Origin: Klebsormidium nitens
Taxonomy: Eukaryota; Streptophyta; Klebsormidiophyceae; Klebsormidiales; Klebsormidiaceae
NCBI GenBank assembly: GCA_000708835.1
Contig: DF237116.1
Coordinates: forward strand, 99,117 to 163,116
DNA length: 64,000 nt
Reading direction: 5' to 3'
Shown here one piece after another: positions 47,303 through 61,706 of this stretch. Each line of letters begins with the position of its first letter. Position 1 is the stretch's first letter. The position numbers and the translations under genes are program-made. The notes under the pieces are model-generated. The model saw only the letters and a list, made by a program, of their open reading frames with translations, searched no databases and was not told where the DNA came from.

Positions 47303-50300
47303 CGTAGGCTACTCTCGAGGCAGACCAGTTGCAGCGGCACCTTAGACAAATTAAGATGTTAACCTTGAACTATATCCTGCTCCAAGATCGTTTGGGCGAT
47401 CTCCTCTTCGATCCGTCAGTCAAAGGTTGTCTACTTTTCTATGAGCATTTGGCCGCTGAAGATGCACGAGCAACTGTATCCGATTCCTGCACTGCGTTTC
47501 CCGTATGGTGTCAGTGTCGAAACCCAAAAGATTGATTGTCAAGGGCCAAGATGAGGTGACGTCCAGCTCATCATGAGACAGTCGGTCTGGTCAGTACCTC
47601 TGACGCCCTGACAATTTCCAATCCTCCATTTTGGACTTATTTTTGCACTTTCTGCAACGCGTTCGCCTTCCTCGACGATTGCGTTGCTCCGCCGCTGCGG
47701 CTATTCGCTCGAAAGGGGTGCTCCAGGCGATGGAGAGACTGCCCAGCAGGTCGGACTTCACTGTATTGCTTCCGTACAGGCTATCTTTTCCTCATGGCCT
47801 CAGAAATCATTGGTCGAGACTCCTGTTGCTTGGCTCTAAGTCTCGTTTCCACCTCGTTATCAGATAAGAGAATTCCTGTGTCGGAGTCCGCTTCTCTACG
47901 TACAAGGCCAGCAATCCGCGCTCGAATTTGCTTTCATAGTATTCCCCCGCAGCCGCGAGTTTTCACTCGAATTTGGGTCGAAACGTACTCAACGCACCTT
48001 TTTCTGTTGTGGAAAAACGGCTTGGTATCCCCATCTGGTTTAGCATGATGCTTGTCTCTCAATCATATTGGGCGGTGACAGCGATCTCGTGTTGGAAACA
48101 AAGACGTTTCTAACAAAACCTTCCTCGAGGCCTGATGACGCCGAATGCGATTTCCCGTTACTCAGATATCGGAAACCCGTCTTATCGAGCAGACGTTCGT
48201 AGATTTCTGGTTTAGCTTGACTATTGCTTGGGACTCGGCTAGGCTTCCACAAGAGCCGGGCAATGAAAATTGTCTCACGTTGGAAATCGAGTACGACAGT
48301 GTCCTTGGGTGGGACTGGGATTGTGCTGTACTTGACGCCCAATGGTCGGGCGTCCGCATCAATCTGCCTCTCTGAAAGCACCTTTGAAAAGCCCGAGCTT
48401 TTCTTGGTTTTGGTCCGATGCTTGGCATCTATCATGGGGTCGGGCAATGACAAACGTACCACGCTGGAATTTGGAACGGTTCTAGGAGGAAGTCAATGGG
48501 TTCTCATGACGCCCAGGCAACTCGCGTCCTGCCAATTGGTTCTTGGTTCTTCGTTTCGAAAACGTACGGTCAAATTGAATGAATTTGAAGCCTGTTCTGT
48601 GCCTAAACTCACGGTCACTCTGGTCGGTCACTTAGGCTAATTTCTCTTTTGTCGATCTATCCATTGGGGTGTGCTCATTTCGTCTCGCCTCGCAGCCGCT
48701 ACAGCCGCGGAAGGGCCGTAGTACGGTTTCAGTTGGCAGATCAGACGCAGGATCTGATGCGAAAACTTGCATGCCACTGGGTAGACGAAAATGTCCCACC
48801 TCGAACATTTGGGATCCTCTTGGAGATTTGCACTCAAATCGCGGCCTGCATGAGTGCTTCTCAGCACCGAAACTGGCACAGCGCAGCAGCGAGGGCCGGG
48901 CTTAGTATTTGGTCGGCGGCGCGTGCGCATGTGACTTTGTCTTCTAAGCGCGGAAAATGGGGCTGATTTTGGTTCGTGTGCTTCCTGTGTTCGATCGATC
49001 CGCACTCCTGCCCTTATTTGTTGGCCGGATTGACTTTCTGTGCTTCTCTCAACGGTTTTAGGTACTGTTAGCTTCCGAGCTATATCAAAACTTTAAAACC
49101 GCATCTGGAGTTCGGTTTGTCCGGATGCCATGACGTTAACGCATACTTGGACTTTTGGCGTATTCATCCAATTCGCGAGGCCGGGCCATTGTTAACGCGT
49201 CCTTGAACGTACTTAAGACGAACCGTTTGTCCTTTTCAACTTGCAAGCGACGTGCTCTCCAACGCGATTGTTTGTGAATCCAAGCCGTTCGATCAGCTAG
49301 TTCCTTTTTAGAGGCCGCCGGGCTTTTCGTTCAATGCAATGACTTTCAAGCTTTAGCTAGGGAACTCATGCAATCGAGACGACACAGCACTCGATCACTT
49401 TGAAATTATGAAGCCGCGCATGCCGATAGACTCTAAATACAGTGCACCGTCACCCCTAGCATATCAAATAGACCTTAGGCGTTGGAGTGGTTTAGCTCAA
49501 AGCTAGGCGTAAGTCAAGCAACTGCGTGTGCAGGTTGGCTTTTTGTACGAGGGACGAACAATGAACCGCCAAGTAAGAATAGTTATATACCAAGGGCAGG
49601 GACGAGTCGCTTTAATTGCGGCAAAGCAGGCTGGGCTTCCGCTTGTGACGACCCACTGTGCTTCCTGCATCGCTGGTCTGATGCCGACCACGTTCCTTCC
49701 ACTTCTTGATCGGGAACACGTCTCATGACGCACATTCTGTTGATCCCCCATCCCACTTTACCGCTTTCGAAATTAACGGGGGCTTGTTTTGAGAAAGTAT
49801 TTTGAAAGCCAAGATAAGCTAGCTTTTCCACGGGGCTCTGTTGGCCTCAGAATTTACTCGAAAATGCCGCACGGCATGGCATGGCTCAAGAGCGTGGCTC
49901 GAGCTAGTGCCCAGCAACGATTGCAGCTGCCCGATGTCATACTGTATGTTCTTCTTTTTACTGAAACTTTATTGGCACTAGCTCGCGAATTATGGGCAGA
50001 ACCCCCAGACTCAACCTACTGTGGTTTTATGGACTTGAAAGAACTAGAGAAAGCCGAAAACGAAGTCAAGGTGCACGTACTGCCAGGAAAAAGGTGATCC
50101 TCCAAATTGCAGCATAAGACGCGGTAAGATCGGGGCAAGGATGATGCGCGGGATTGGGAACGTTACCCAGAGCTAGAGCTGTACCTGTGACTACTACGTC
50201 GGAGCCTCCTTGCTTTAGTAATTCTGACGATGGGGTCAAGCCTTCATGAATGCGGGGTATCCGTCATTCGGAATTAATAGCGCGGCAGTTACTCCATCGG

Positions 50301-53300
50301 CGATTAGCCAGAGCATGCATAGCACGCGGTAACATGCTCATGAAACTTCGCCTGCCCTCGATCCCAGAACGCGCCACGCGCGGCGCGCTAACTACTATGT
50401 ACTTATTCTCCTTGACCCTGCTCTGTGGCCCTCTTTAGCCGGATACAAAGACCGTCTTACGTGTTTGGCATGTTTTGTGACGTTCAAAGACAAGCTGGAT
50501 GAGGTGCAAAGTGGGAAGGAACTTAGTTTGTCCACAGGGTCCGTGTTCGTACACGTCGGTACTGAGTGACGCCTCAATCTCTCTGCTTTCTTCAATCCCG
50601 CTTTTGTCTTTCACAATTATACTCACAATTTAGAAATTCAAGTCTTGCTATGAAAACCATCTTCTTGTTTGTTGAAACCAGATCCAAGTTGCATGCCCCG
50701 CTCAAGACTCGCTCTCGGTCTTGTCTTCTTACGCATTTCCTCGGATCAGCAAGCCTGCCGTCCAATCTTTGGAACCTTGGCTCGGGATCCAAAACCGATC
50801 GTTTTTGCGAAACTTCATGACGGTATACATATCTATCTCTGCGTGCACGCCCCAAAGAAAGGCCTTTCAAAACAATTACTCCGTTTCGTGCTGGGCGATG
50901 AAGAGCGGTAGGCCCCTGAGAATGTCTCAAGGTGTTCTACATGCTTGCTCCTGACGTTCGCTTGTTGACCGGCCGATAAATCAGGTCACCGCTGTTTGTC
51001 GACTTTGTTACGCCTCTGTTTGGATGCATCAATGCTGGCGTAGTTGCCATTGAGGCTTTTCTTTTAAAAAACCATGTGGGGAGGTGACCAGTACTTTGAA
51101 AGTGCGCACATCCATCCTGGCAAATACGGGGGTACGATCTAGCTAGGCGCAAGCCGGTTGCGTATAACAAGGCGTCCGCTTCCAAGGTTGTGTGAAAATG
51201 GTGGCAGATTGTTAAGTTCGGAAGAATTCCAGACGTGGTCTCAGAAATCCTTCAGGACTTTCAAGACTTCAGAAATTGGAAACAAAAACTAGCGCCCACT
51301 TTGATTGGTTTTCGGAATGAACCGTTCTCACTGTTGCTATACCTTCTACGTATAGCTTGTGCGCATGACCTACAGCATGACCTAGATCATGCACCAGAAC
51401 ATAGTTCTATGCACCGTCTCGATGCTTTTGGTCTAGGAACGGTTACTATCTTGGGCGCAAGCCGTATCCTGGCTGAATCTCATGATCGAGCTAGGCGCCT
51501 GTAAGAGCTGGCCGCCCTTCTTCTGCATATCATGTAGCAACGTTTCGAGACAAGGATGAGGCGCTTGTACCACAGGGAATCGTACTCCAAGCTCGCTAAG
51601 CTCGTCGAAGTGCATCTGATGCTTTCGTCCTTGACCAGACCCACCGGGACCGATCCGTTCGCCGCTGCATACATAACCTGGGCAGCGCGGTGGCGGGCTT
51701 ATCTGGAAAGAAAGTCACTCGCTGTTTTTGGTCCAATCCTCGGTAGAAATCCGGGTTGGCATTTGTGAAACTGCAAGGAACAACCGCGCCAACTGGCGAC
51801 GAAGTGCGAAGTGAGACGTGCTCGCGCCGAGGAAACGCGAGATATTTCTTGGATTCGTCTGATGCCAGGCTTCTTCCTTGATTCATGACCAAGAGAGCGT
51901 CCGTTTGATCTCCACAAAGATGCTTTTAGTGTAGATAAAGTGTGAAGCTCCTTCAGCTCGTCAAATGTTGGTACGCGCTAAAATCGATGGCGGCGAAACG
52001 CTCTGCCTGGGACGATGCAGAGGCGCATTATGATTGTGAGTGAGGACCAAAAGTTTCTCGTGGAAGGTTTGCCCATCCCACTGATGGCCCCCAGACGACC
52101 CCATTCGGCAAAGATATCGCTCATGCTAGGAGCAGCGCCCGGATGTTGAGCATTCCTTTTCCAAGTTGTTGCATTCTTACTGGTTTGAGAACCTCGCTGA
52201 AAAAACTCGGCCGTCATCTTTTCATGTCATCGGCTTCTGCAGCAATGGGCTCTATATAATCTGGCTTCACATACCAACATGAATGCTGCAGTGCTCGAGC
52301 CTTTTGTCTTCGTGTACGGTGCCTTTAATCGGCTTTACAAGGAGGCAAGGATGCTTGTCGAGGCGCTTTAAGAGAGTGCGCTTTTTCCCGGTCGGGCAAC
52401 AGTGCTCAAATTGATCGATGCCTTTCACCAAGATGAACTTCTCTTGTGGCCAAGAGATACCAGATTCGGTTTATACCGCGGCAATAGCGTACGCAAGCTA
52501 TCTCGTTGATTAATGATTTCTTTTTTGGACGAGAAGGGCAGTCACTGACGGGACCTGAATAATCTAAGCTCGTTGTTCAGATCAGTTTGTCTCCGGCTAC
52601 TACTTAGAGAACACGAGACCTCGTAATTTCAGATTCGGGCGGTGACGCGGCCCTAATTGGAACCACGCGCATCCCTTAGGTTACGGAAGGTGAGGTGAAA
52701 GCTATTATGTTTTCTGTCAGGAACGCAGGAATGGTCAGCTCCCCACTTAGCAAGACTGAGATTCTGCTTGTGACGACTCATCTGTTCGCTCTGGGCGCCG
52801 CTATGATGTAGAGTTATCCAAATTGATCGAGGGAACAGAGGCTCATGCAGATCCAGCTGGTTATGCGCATAAAGTTGCGCTTTGTTTCGAGCGCAAATTA
52901 GACTGAAGGCGCGAAGATACGCGTTTCATCGGTTTGTGCTGGCCCTTGACAAATGCAGCACAAGCCGGCGGGTCAGTTGCCGCTTGAGCCTGTATTAGAG
53001 TCAGAATGCGCGCATACCGCGGCCGCAACGCGCGCCAAAGTCATGCACGACGTGCACCCGTGAGGCTGCACTCTCCGCAACTTCTCGAATATGCTTCTAC
53101 TTCTTTGCTAAGTTCTATGGAGGATTGGGTGTTGAAAGGATGTCATGCTCGAGCCGCAGATGTGTTGGGAGATTGTTCTGCTGAATGCTTGATCTACATG
53201 CTTGTTGAGATCTAGTACTCCAGCCTTGTAGGTGATCAAACTTACTGGCCGAGTTGTCGGAGCGCTGGAAGGCCACATCCTAGAATTAGGCGCGCTAGTC

Positions 53301-56300
53301 TGCGTACGCGTACGTCAGTTTGTTGTCGAATTCTGGAATATCCGTTTTGGGCAGCAGGAGGGAGGAAGAATGAAATTGCTTACAGCAATCCATGTGCCAG
53401 TCGGAGATTCGAGGTCACCGAAAGTATTCAAGCCTAACCCAGCAGACCTCGGGTTGCTTAATCACGGTGCGACAACATGTCCAAGGACATTCAACGGCCA
53501 GGGCGTACGTGTCTCATGATCAGGGTACTGCTGATATCGATTGCACTTCAGCGCCGGCCATCTGGCAAAAAACAAAAGTATGCAAATGTCGGGGACAGGA
53601 AACGAGCTGGAACCTCGTCGCCGGCGCGAAAAGGGTAGAAGAATGTGCTTCACTCGCGTTGTGAACACGCAGGACGTATGTGGTCATGACAAAGTGTGAT
53701 GTTGTGCGGCGTCACCTAGGTCTTCATTGTAGGATCTGCACGCCCAGCTTTGAGAGGGATCGCGATTGCCGGGTATAAACTCAAACCCTTAGTAACACCT
53801 ATCCACACACGTCGACTATACGCCTTTGATCTTACAATTGTGTCTAAGCGGCCTTTGACTCCTCTTGACAATTGTGTCACTCAGAAGGCCAAGGCTTGAG
53901 CAGTGCCGGGCAAAGACGATACCTGCATCTGGAACGATGCTTCCAGGCAACTCTCCAACCTGGCAAATCCGACGCCCGTGCCGTCGTTTCTCGATCGACA
54001 GCCCAGATTCGAATGTTGTCTCTAACTGGCGATTTGATTCACCTTGATAATCATCTCTTACATTCAATCATTATGTATATGGTCGTCAAGATTGGCCATA
54101 AGGGCATACATAGGACAAAGCGGGTGGCCACTGGTAGGGCGTGCAGGCTCAACCAGTTCAGCTTCGATTCCCCGCCGGTCGTCCTAATGAATTCATTTGC
54201 GAAATTTTTGAAGACCGCATGCCATGATAATTCGAGGTTTCAATGCTCAATTTATAACTTCATTCAATCAGGCAGGGAATGGCCGGCCAAAGCGCCCTGA
54301 TATGAAAACATGGGCGCCCATTCTTGTTTTCACAATCACGACGGAAGACTGAGGGTTCGTTCTCATCGCGCGGCTGAAAATCAATGGAGTGAGCAAGTTG
54401 GCAAGATTGGCTCGTAGTCGTCCGGTCAAACACGATCAACTTGCAGTCAAAGAACAGTATGATCAGAATTCTCCCCTGTTTTTGCTTCTTCCTGTCGTAA
54501 TGGGCAGACAAATCGCTCGCTCTGCAGGAGGTGTGTGACGCCATCAAGAGACGATGCGCTTGAAGGGTGCCCGAAACCGTTACTCAGCTAGAATATCTGC
54601 TGGGCGACGTCCACTTCCTATTCAATCGGTGTGGAATCAGCGTGTCCGCTGATGCAAAGACTGTACAAATCATAAACAATGGTTCGGCGGCCTCACGATG
54701 AAGCGTTCCGTGGACCCCTCAGGAGGCCTCGAAGTTCTCAATTGTAAGACTGCTTTGTGCTAAGGTTCGATAGATCTCGGCCGCAGCCTGCGGTGATGCA
54801 CTTAGAAAAGTCGGCTTCTGTGTTGTAAGAGCTGCGTGCCCGGTCGAACGGAGAGTTTTGCTCGGATTAGCCAATTCCAGTCAACATATATGGCTGAGAT
54901 TTGAAAAGGACTGGGAGAACTTGAAGCCATGGCAAGGAGGAAAGCGTTTACCGGGTGTTGAAATCATCGGCCCAGTAGAGCAACCACTGCTAACTGCCTG
55001 GCTAACATCATATCCTGGCCAGCAACTTGTGCCGACAATGCCAGCATACAATGCATCATGCACCGCACTTTTGTACTTCCGCGCTCAACCCACCACGTGC
55101 ATAGAGACGGACACCGCAACTTCTCTGAGAATTTCGATGCGCTCGATAGCCTATTTATGCCGCATGCAGGCTTCCGGCCTTCATTTATGGCTGAAAACTC
55201 GCGTGTGCTTAAGTCTGTAAGTCAACGAGGTTTCCATGTGCAGTGGTCAAAAAGGCCAGGACGAAGCAGCGACGTACTGGGACACCATCCCCCCAGTCGT
55301 CATCTGGTGATGGGTCCTTTTCGAAGCTAGCCTGATCAACCGAAAGTCACCTTCTTATAAGCAGGGTTCGACCTATACCAATAGTAATGATGCTAGAGAT
55401 CGATGTCGTCGGATCTGATCGGCGATAAGTGGCAGTGACGACCTAGCGCACACGCTTTGTTAAAAGACGTCTTTCTGCTAGAATGGTCGATTCCGTCCGT
55501 TACTTGAAGAGCCTTTCAAAACACTTTGAGTCGGAAGAACATGGAAAGTCAACATCGTGGCATCAACTTGGCAAGCATGACACCTGGGCTATTGCTCAGC
55601 TTTCCAGGCTACTACAAGACACGCACTCCTCTGATATTGCATTGAATGAACTTGAGCTGATCCCTTCTCGTCGAGCTTGCTCTCATCTGAGATTTCTGTA
55701 CAGTTGATAATTCATTCTACCGATCAAGAGATTCTGCCCGTGGCAAGGGGAGTCACCGCCTGCGGAGTGCCAAAAAGCTCATTGCAGCCATGTTCATTCG
55801 TTTATCACAGAATTCTCGATGCCCGGGCGCCGCGGGTAGTAAAATCCTTCGCCAAAACGGCCACGCGTACGTGTCTGTGAAAAGACAGTACCTCCGGCAG
55901 TACCTCTCGCTGAAGATGCAACACGTGTCTTGAGGCTTTTCACTTCTCCGTCCCAAGCTGGGAGAAAAGAAGGCCCTTAATATTCTCGTTCTCGAAGGCG
56001 CACCGCGTATACAGTACGTTTATTTGGCCTTCACGCGCCTTTTTACATTTTGCCCCGCCCCGCCCGGTTCTGTCCCGCGACAGTTTTAGTATTATGGTCG
56101 GTCCGCTTGATCAGAGTCGTAAACGAGACAAAAGCCTGGTGAGGCAAATAGAGACGTTTCTGTACGTTCGCCAAATTCCACTTGGGCTTCAAGCAAAAAA
56201 GGAAAGGATCGAACGGTGCGATGGCAAGGAGGAAGGGCCGCCGGGTCTCCATGGTCCCATATGCATGGAGTTGCATGCAGGTCCAATCCGATTGGCCGCG

Positions 56301-59300
56301 GATATTCTAGCTTGTCAAGCGAGCAACTCGTCTCTTTAGATCAGCTTAGAATGTACTGCATGCACGTCTTTGAGCTGTACGACGTACCGTTCCGCCGCGT
56401 CCGCATGCTGGTGCATTGAGGTTACAACGGAACGAAGGACTTCTGTGTGAATCTGGATGCGTCAGTGCCCAATTGCCGCCGCCGACGCTCTCAATCTACG
56501 TTTCTCAACAGAAAAAACTTCAATCTTCTCAGATTACAGCGGTCGTACAGGCGGTGACGAAGCATACTGGGACAAATATATTTCCCCATGCAAACGTCTC
56601 AGGCGACCCCTATTGGGCTCGGACGCCTGATCTAGTTAGCGCCGAGGGAGTGATCAAGTTAAGCTCGTTGCGAAGGGTATTGGTCTCCCCACCACTGGCC
56701 AGCAGCCGACCGCACGAATGCGGCTGGTTTCTAGATGGATCTGCAATGTTTAATAATGGCCACGTTTCGGGTCACGCTTTGGAAATTTCGCCTGCCGGAT
56801 GCATATGAATCAATATCTAGCTTGACGACTCGGACGGGTCAATGGCTAGTTATATACCTGATGCCCTCGTTGGATTCACAAGCGATTCCGAGTCGACGCG
56901 GATACTTTTGTCTCCCTCAGTTGGCCCTTAATAGGCTTAGAAGACGGTGAGACGTAAGAAGAGGCGAGGATGCCGGCAATAGATAAAAGCATGTCTGTGG
57001 GCTTGTAGCCTACGGTCAAGCACTGGTGCTTCCCCCGGCCGGTCAAGCGAAGCGAATTTCGAGTATGTTTCAAAACGGTCCCATATTCCGAGTTGCCGTC
57101 GATCCGGCCAAACACGTCCCCTTCTTCATGTGGGCTTTGAATGGCAAGGACGAGGGTGCATTCAATTTGATACTGGTTTGGGGAGATACTTGCCTCATAA
57201 CCGTGCCGATGACACCAACCAGACGCCATACATTTTGCCAGCTTCGCTGGTGGACGCCACAATTTGTTGCAGCACGGCCCACTGCATATTTGCTCTGCTA
57301 CAGAAACTCGATTGCAAAAAGCAAAAAGCGCGCCGCTAGCGTGCGCGATTTTGAACGCTCAAAGCGACAGGTAGCGCGCCACCGAAAAACCGCCGGACGC
57401 CCAGCGGCCAGCGCGCGCGGGCAGCCTCCGACGAAGCGCTTTCGCGTCCGCTTCCGCTGAGGTCCTATGCCCAGTGCGCTGGCTTGAACCATTTCATGCT
57501 GACGTAGCGCCGTAAATGCGGCCGCCTGCCATGCTACATTCAGCGCACGGCCGCGCTTGCGAGCCGCGCGCGTACTTCCGCTGCCTTGCGCGCTTGACCA
57601 GGCCAGACTGCCGGGCCCGCGCGTCGGGCAGCGTCCAGAATAAAAAGGGCGACAAATACATGCCTGATCAGTCGCCCAGATCGTAAGAAGTGAAATCTGA
57701 TGTGCACAAACCTCTTCGCCGCGACGTGTCGGCCTTTGGGATGTGCGGACGTGATCCGACGTCTCAGTCTTTGTTTTCCCGAAAGCAGTTCTCAAAAGCC
57801 TTGTCGCAAACCTGGATGTGCAGTTTAATCGGGCTGTTTTTGATGGAGTATCCGAAGGCAGTGACGAACATGATCAGATGGGGCGTCAATACCTCACTGA
57901 CGAGCTCCTAGTACTTAATGCCGGTCGCACCTTCGGATTCACCGTTTTCCTTGCGGTCTCTCCACAAACATTAATGATTTATTCGCAGAAAAGTACATTG
58001 AGCTCTAGGGATATTTTTGAATTGCGAATTCGCCCCATCAGAAGGCCGTAACTCCTTCTCAAGTGCCATTAAAGGCGCCCCTTCTGCGGCCGCCGCTCGC
58101 GGTCCGGAAAACCTCCGAATCTTTTTCACGCAGCTCCGGCCGAGCTTGCGTTGAAACCGACCGGGGTTGCCTTCGCTCATAAGGGGCTGCAGCGTGCGCG
58201 CGTTCCGCCGGACGCGCGGCACGGGCGCGCGGATCGTGTGGACAGCAGTACACGTATAGCCCGGCGGCCGTGGCAGCGCGCCAAAACACCTGCGCTCTCG
58301 GAGCTGGTTTAGTTTCGACCAGTATAAATATTGTAGCGGGGTCGAGAATACTCGTACGTTCGTTTTGCTCAGTGGTTCCACTATTTAGTTCCAAGATTTG
58401 AACGTCCTGCTGTTTTGTCAGAGCTAACAGGGCCAGGACGGGCGGCTTTTAGAGGTGACTTAAATCCTCAAGAGGAGGCCAGAATAACACTTCGCTGAGG
58501 CCCCAAAAGCTTCCCTCTGTAGAAAGACGGCCACGAAGCATCAAAGCCTGTAATGGACTTTCCAGATTTCACACACAGTTCGACGAGAGCGTCCTAACGT
58601 CCTGACAGCCCCGCTGTTTCATGCAATATCTCCGAGATCACCTCAGAATGCATTATGAAACCGAGTAAGTTTCAGATCGTGTGCATCTGTGGCAGACTTC
58701 TTTAACTCAGCAACGCCTAGCTAGAGACATGGAAGCTCAGGTCGGGCTTCTAAAAGCTCAAACTTCGTTTCAACTCTAGTAGGAGCCAATGGAATTCGCA
58801 TGTTCGTTCCGTTGCACGTCGCACAGAAGCTTTTGACTCAACAAGCGTTGAGACTTCCTGGGGCCGGGCCGGAGGTCGAGACGGTTTTCGTGTCCCGCTA
58901 AATCCTGCTAATCTTGTTGAGTCAATCTGCGACTTCCTTGCCCGCGCAAGATGTGATGGATTGATTCGGAGGCAATTTTTGAGTCGGGCATGTACACTCT
59001 TTGTCCTTAGAAACCTCGAGAAAGGCGGAATCAAAAGCTACGTTTCAAGCAACGTACACGTCTGCAGCCTGTTGCTACTTGACAGTACTCAAGTAATCTC
59101 GGGACTCGCTTAATTGGAGTAGCGGATGATGCAGTGCGTGCCGGGCCGGTCGAGTATTCAATCGACCTCATGCATGCAGGAAAAGTTTGAAAGCCGGGCC
59201 AGTCCTAATTGTCGCTTAGTGGAATTAGTATGATGCACTGATGTTCAGTGACTGGGGCTATGACAGCTAGGCGGTCCCCGTCCCGCGTCGTGACATCATG

Positions 59301-60518
59301 ATGCACACAGACGATGCGTGAGGCTGGCGGCCGTGATAGACTGTCGCGGTGCATCTACATAGATGCGTTGAATATGTAAAGCTCCTAATGATTACGTACA
59401 ACTTTATGCGTGCGAGCGGCCGCGCGGATCTGCCTGGCATGCAAAATCTGACGGCTCTCACATATGATCATTCATGCAATCCTGCGCGGCCAGATTCATG
59501 AATCACGATACAGTAAAGTGATCGACGCAAAGTACCGTGACGAAAGGTACTTTTCATGAAGCCGATCAAAGCCCATTAACTTAAGTTATCCAGGACTCAC
59601 AGCTCTGATCAGTCTTGGTGGCCGCGAGCGCCTATCATCGTAGGCTGGTGACCCACGATCGACCAAATTTTTCGTCTTCAATGGGCCGGATCAGTTTGGC
59701 GCAAACTCTTAATCAAGACTAGGGGTGGTCATTTTGATAACTGATGAATTTAGTCAGTACTGTTTGAGCTTATTTTTGTGAACTTGAATCCAACGGTCTG
59801 AACAGGAATGGTTCCAGACTGGACCCTTCTATAAGCCAACGCCGTTGGTGTTTGACAACATTCCATGGCCCCGCCCCGTCGCTTTCCCGTATGCCGCGGG
59901 CCCCCCGGAAGCTCGTGCCGTCCACCTGCAGTCAAAACGCACTGCAAAACATCAGCGAAGCTTGCCAGGTAAGCGAGACTGGCTTCAAAGCTGATCCAGA
60001 CTTACTTTCGGACGTGTCGGACAGGTTTGACTTCTGTACGCGAGCTGCAGACGTGACGGAATTCGGACATGGCTGAAGGGGTTCAAACTTGGTCCACGTG
60101 AAAACCAGACAAAAGGCTGTTTCTCGATCGGTGTTGTCTAGAACGAGATTTCTCATCTGACGGTGTGGGACTTGGAGTTTGCGAACTTCACTTGGTCGTT
60201 GGTCTCTCTGGGTTGAGATTGGCTAATATTGACAATTTGGTCTGATCCAGAATTCAGCTCCTCTACCCAACTCGAATCAAGCTGCCACCATTCCTGTGTG
60301 TCGACTATGTTGTACTGGCTTGCAATTGGACAATCTCCCTGCTCAGATTCAACTATCTGAGACACTGTGTCTCTTCCAAGGTACAGTGAAGCAATTGCAA
60401 AGAGCTTGCAGGAGAAGGCCTGAAGCCTGATAAACATGCTCATTCTGTAAATTGCTAGGGGGAGGAGTTCTCACCTTGAAACACTTGCGAAAAAGGTGGC
60501 ACGTACCCTTTGATAACC
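47303..60518. other. Gene-poor 13.2-kb interval
   Basis: No exon chain, RNA gene or intact transposon could be supported. Open frames are short and lack recognisable motifs. GC-rich patches occur near 57340-57480 and 58060-58270. The clearest structure is the three-unit decayed array at 48070-48530. Confidence 0.6.
48070..48530 (+). repeat. Three-unit decayed tandem array, 184-188-bp period, parent unknown
   Basis: Landmarks GGGCGGTG/GGGCAATG followed by a GTTGGAA-like block and then a TGACGCC block recur from 48070, 48258 and 48442, spaced 188 and 184 bp. The period matches the exon-ghost arrays in the neighbouring genes, but no intact parent exon was found nearby. Confidence 0.6.
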
Positions 60519-61706
60519 TCAGATGCCTTCTATAATACCATACTTCTTCAAATCTTGAAAGCCTGCTGTAGGAGTGGTTCTTCTTGCAACTAGATGAGGA
60601 TACTTTGCTGACTCCTTGAGAACAAAGTGAGGTGCCGTGAGGTTTACTCCCAGAATCCGGAAATCTGTGATCTCAGGTTCGCTCTCCCTAGCAACGATGT
60701 CCTTGCCATTCCTGACGGCATCAAATATCCGGGTTGCATTGGTAAAGAATGGCCCGGAGTACTCGTCGTGGGCAAATGTTTCCAGTTTTTCAATGATGCT
60801 GGAAATGTTGGCAAAGTGTTACGAGCAGTGCCACCCCGCATTGTGGATTGTGTTTTCCGCGGCGCTTTCCCTGAGCCATTGGGCTCTCTCAGCCGTGTCC
60901 TCAAAGTCCTTATAGACATCAATCCGGGGACCAACCCAGCTCTGATTGACCTGGAATTCGTAGGAGTAATAAAACAGATGCAGGTTGAACACCGCAGGCA
61001 ATTGAAAGCTCTGTGGGTTGAGCTTCACTTGCGTGACGGCAATTGCGCTGGGGATCTCATCCACATCTGATATCATGAAAATGTCCCCAGCACGGACACG
61101 TCTAGCACCGGGCTCATGGAGCCCAAGCCTAAGAACTGCGTTCCTAAAATACGTCTCCCTAAGCCAGGTATCTGTCTCATTTGTGTTGGGAATTACTATG
61201 TGGATGATTCTATCTACCCACCTCTCAAAGAGTTGCATATTCTGCTGTAAGTACAAAGGCTTGGGCTTGGGTTGAAAGGAATGATCAGCCTCCGTCACGA
61301 CAAAGTAGTCAACCACGCCCTCTAACTCCATCAACCGGATCTTGAGAACCTCCAGCTCATTTGAAAACAGGAAACAGTCGTACAGTCTAGCCTTGCCCCA
61401 GCTATTGGGGTCTTCTGCAGAGTACCTTAGAGAAGTATCATGACCTTCCTGCCGCGTTATGATAGTATGTGCCACAATGTAAGCGCTTTTTGGATTCAAG
61501 GTGCCATTGCGGGGCCCTTTCCAAAAGCAATTGCATCCTGCCTTGGCAGAAAGGTACCCGTTAGTCTGCAGATGTTGCTGGCTGAGATACGCCGCAGTGC
61601 AGAGAAGGCTGACGCCTAATAGATAGGGAAGTGATGCCACCATAGCCCTGCTGTCCAGACGATGCATGATGCTTGGGAAACCCATCCATTCCCCATCCTT
61701 TCTCAT
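60519..61706 (-). pseudogene. GT17 family (MGAT3-like) glycosyltransferase with an in-frame TAA
   Basis: A single uninterrupted frame from ATG 61706 to TGA 60519 would give 395 residues, but codon 296 (60819-60821) is TAA. Residues 22-42 form one hydrophobic anchor, as in type II Golgi membrane proteins. GT17 signatures follow: RLYDCFLFSNELEVLKIR, VVTEADHSFQPKPKPLY, the acidic motif ISDVDEIPS (213-220) and HNAGWHCS just before the stop. The family adds beta-1,4-GlcNAc to N-glycan-type acceptors in animals; plant members are less well characterised. Downstream of the stop the same frame continues with family-like sequence (SSIIEKLETFAHDEYSG) for 99 codons, so the stop falls inside the conserved HCSxCF region. 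Explanations are a recent pseudogene, a sequencing error, or a truncated but expressed protein. A 24-nt intron over the stop is too short to be likely. Confidence 0.85.

Noticed and set aside
51480-51720. Minus-strand LWYKRL...LLHDMQKKG, reminiscent of a copia pre-integrase region
   Set aside because: The two parts are in different frames and no reverse transcriptase, integrase or LTR was seen around it.
57026-57460. 144-codon plus-strand frame with a basic tail
   Set aside because: No motif; the Arg/Lys/Ala tail follows from a GC-rich patch.
60819-60821. TAA read as an amino acid (alternative nuclear code)
   Set aside because: The RRM and dehydrogenase genes end in TAA where homologues end, and the lost residue is aromatic rather than Gln.
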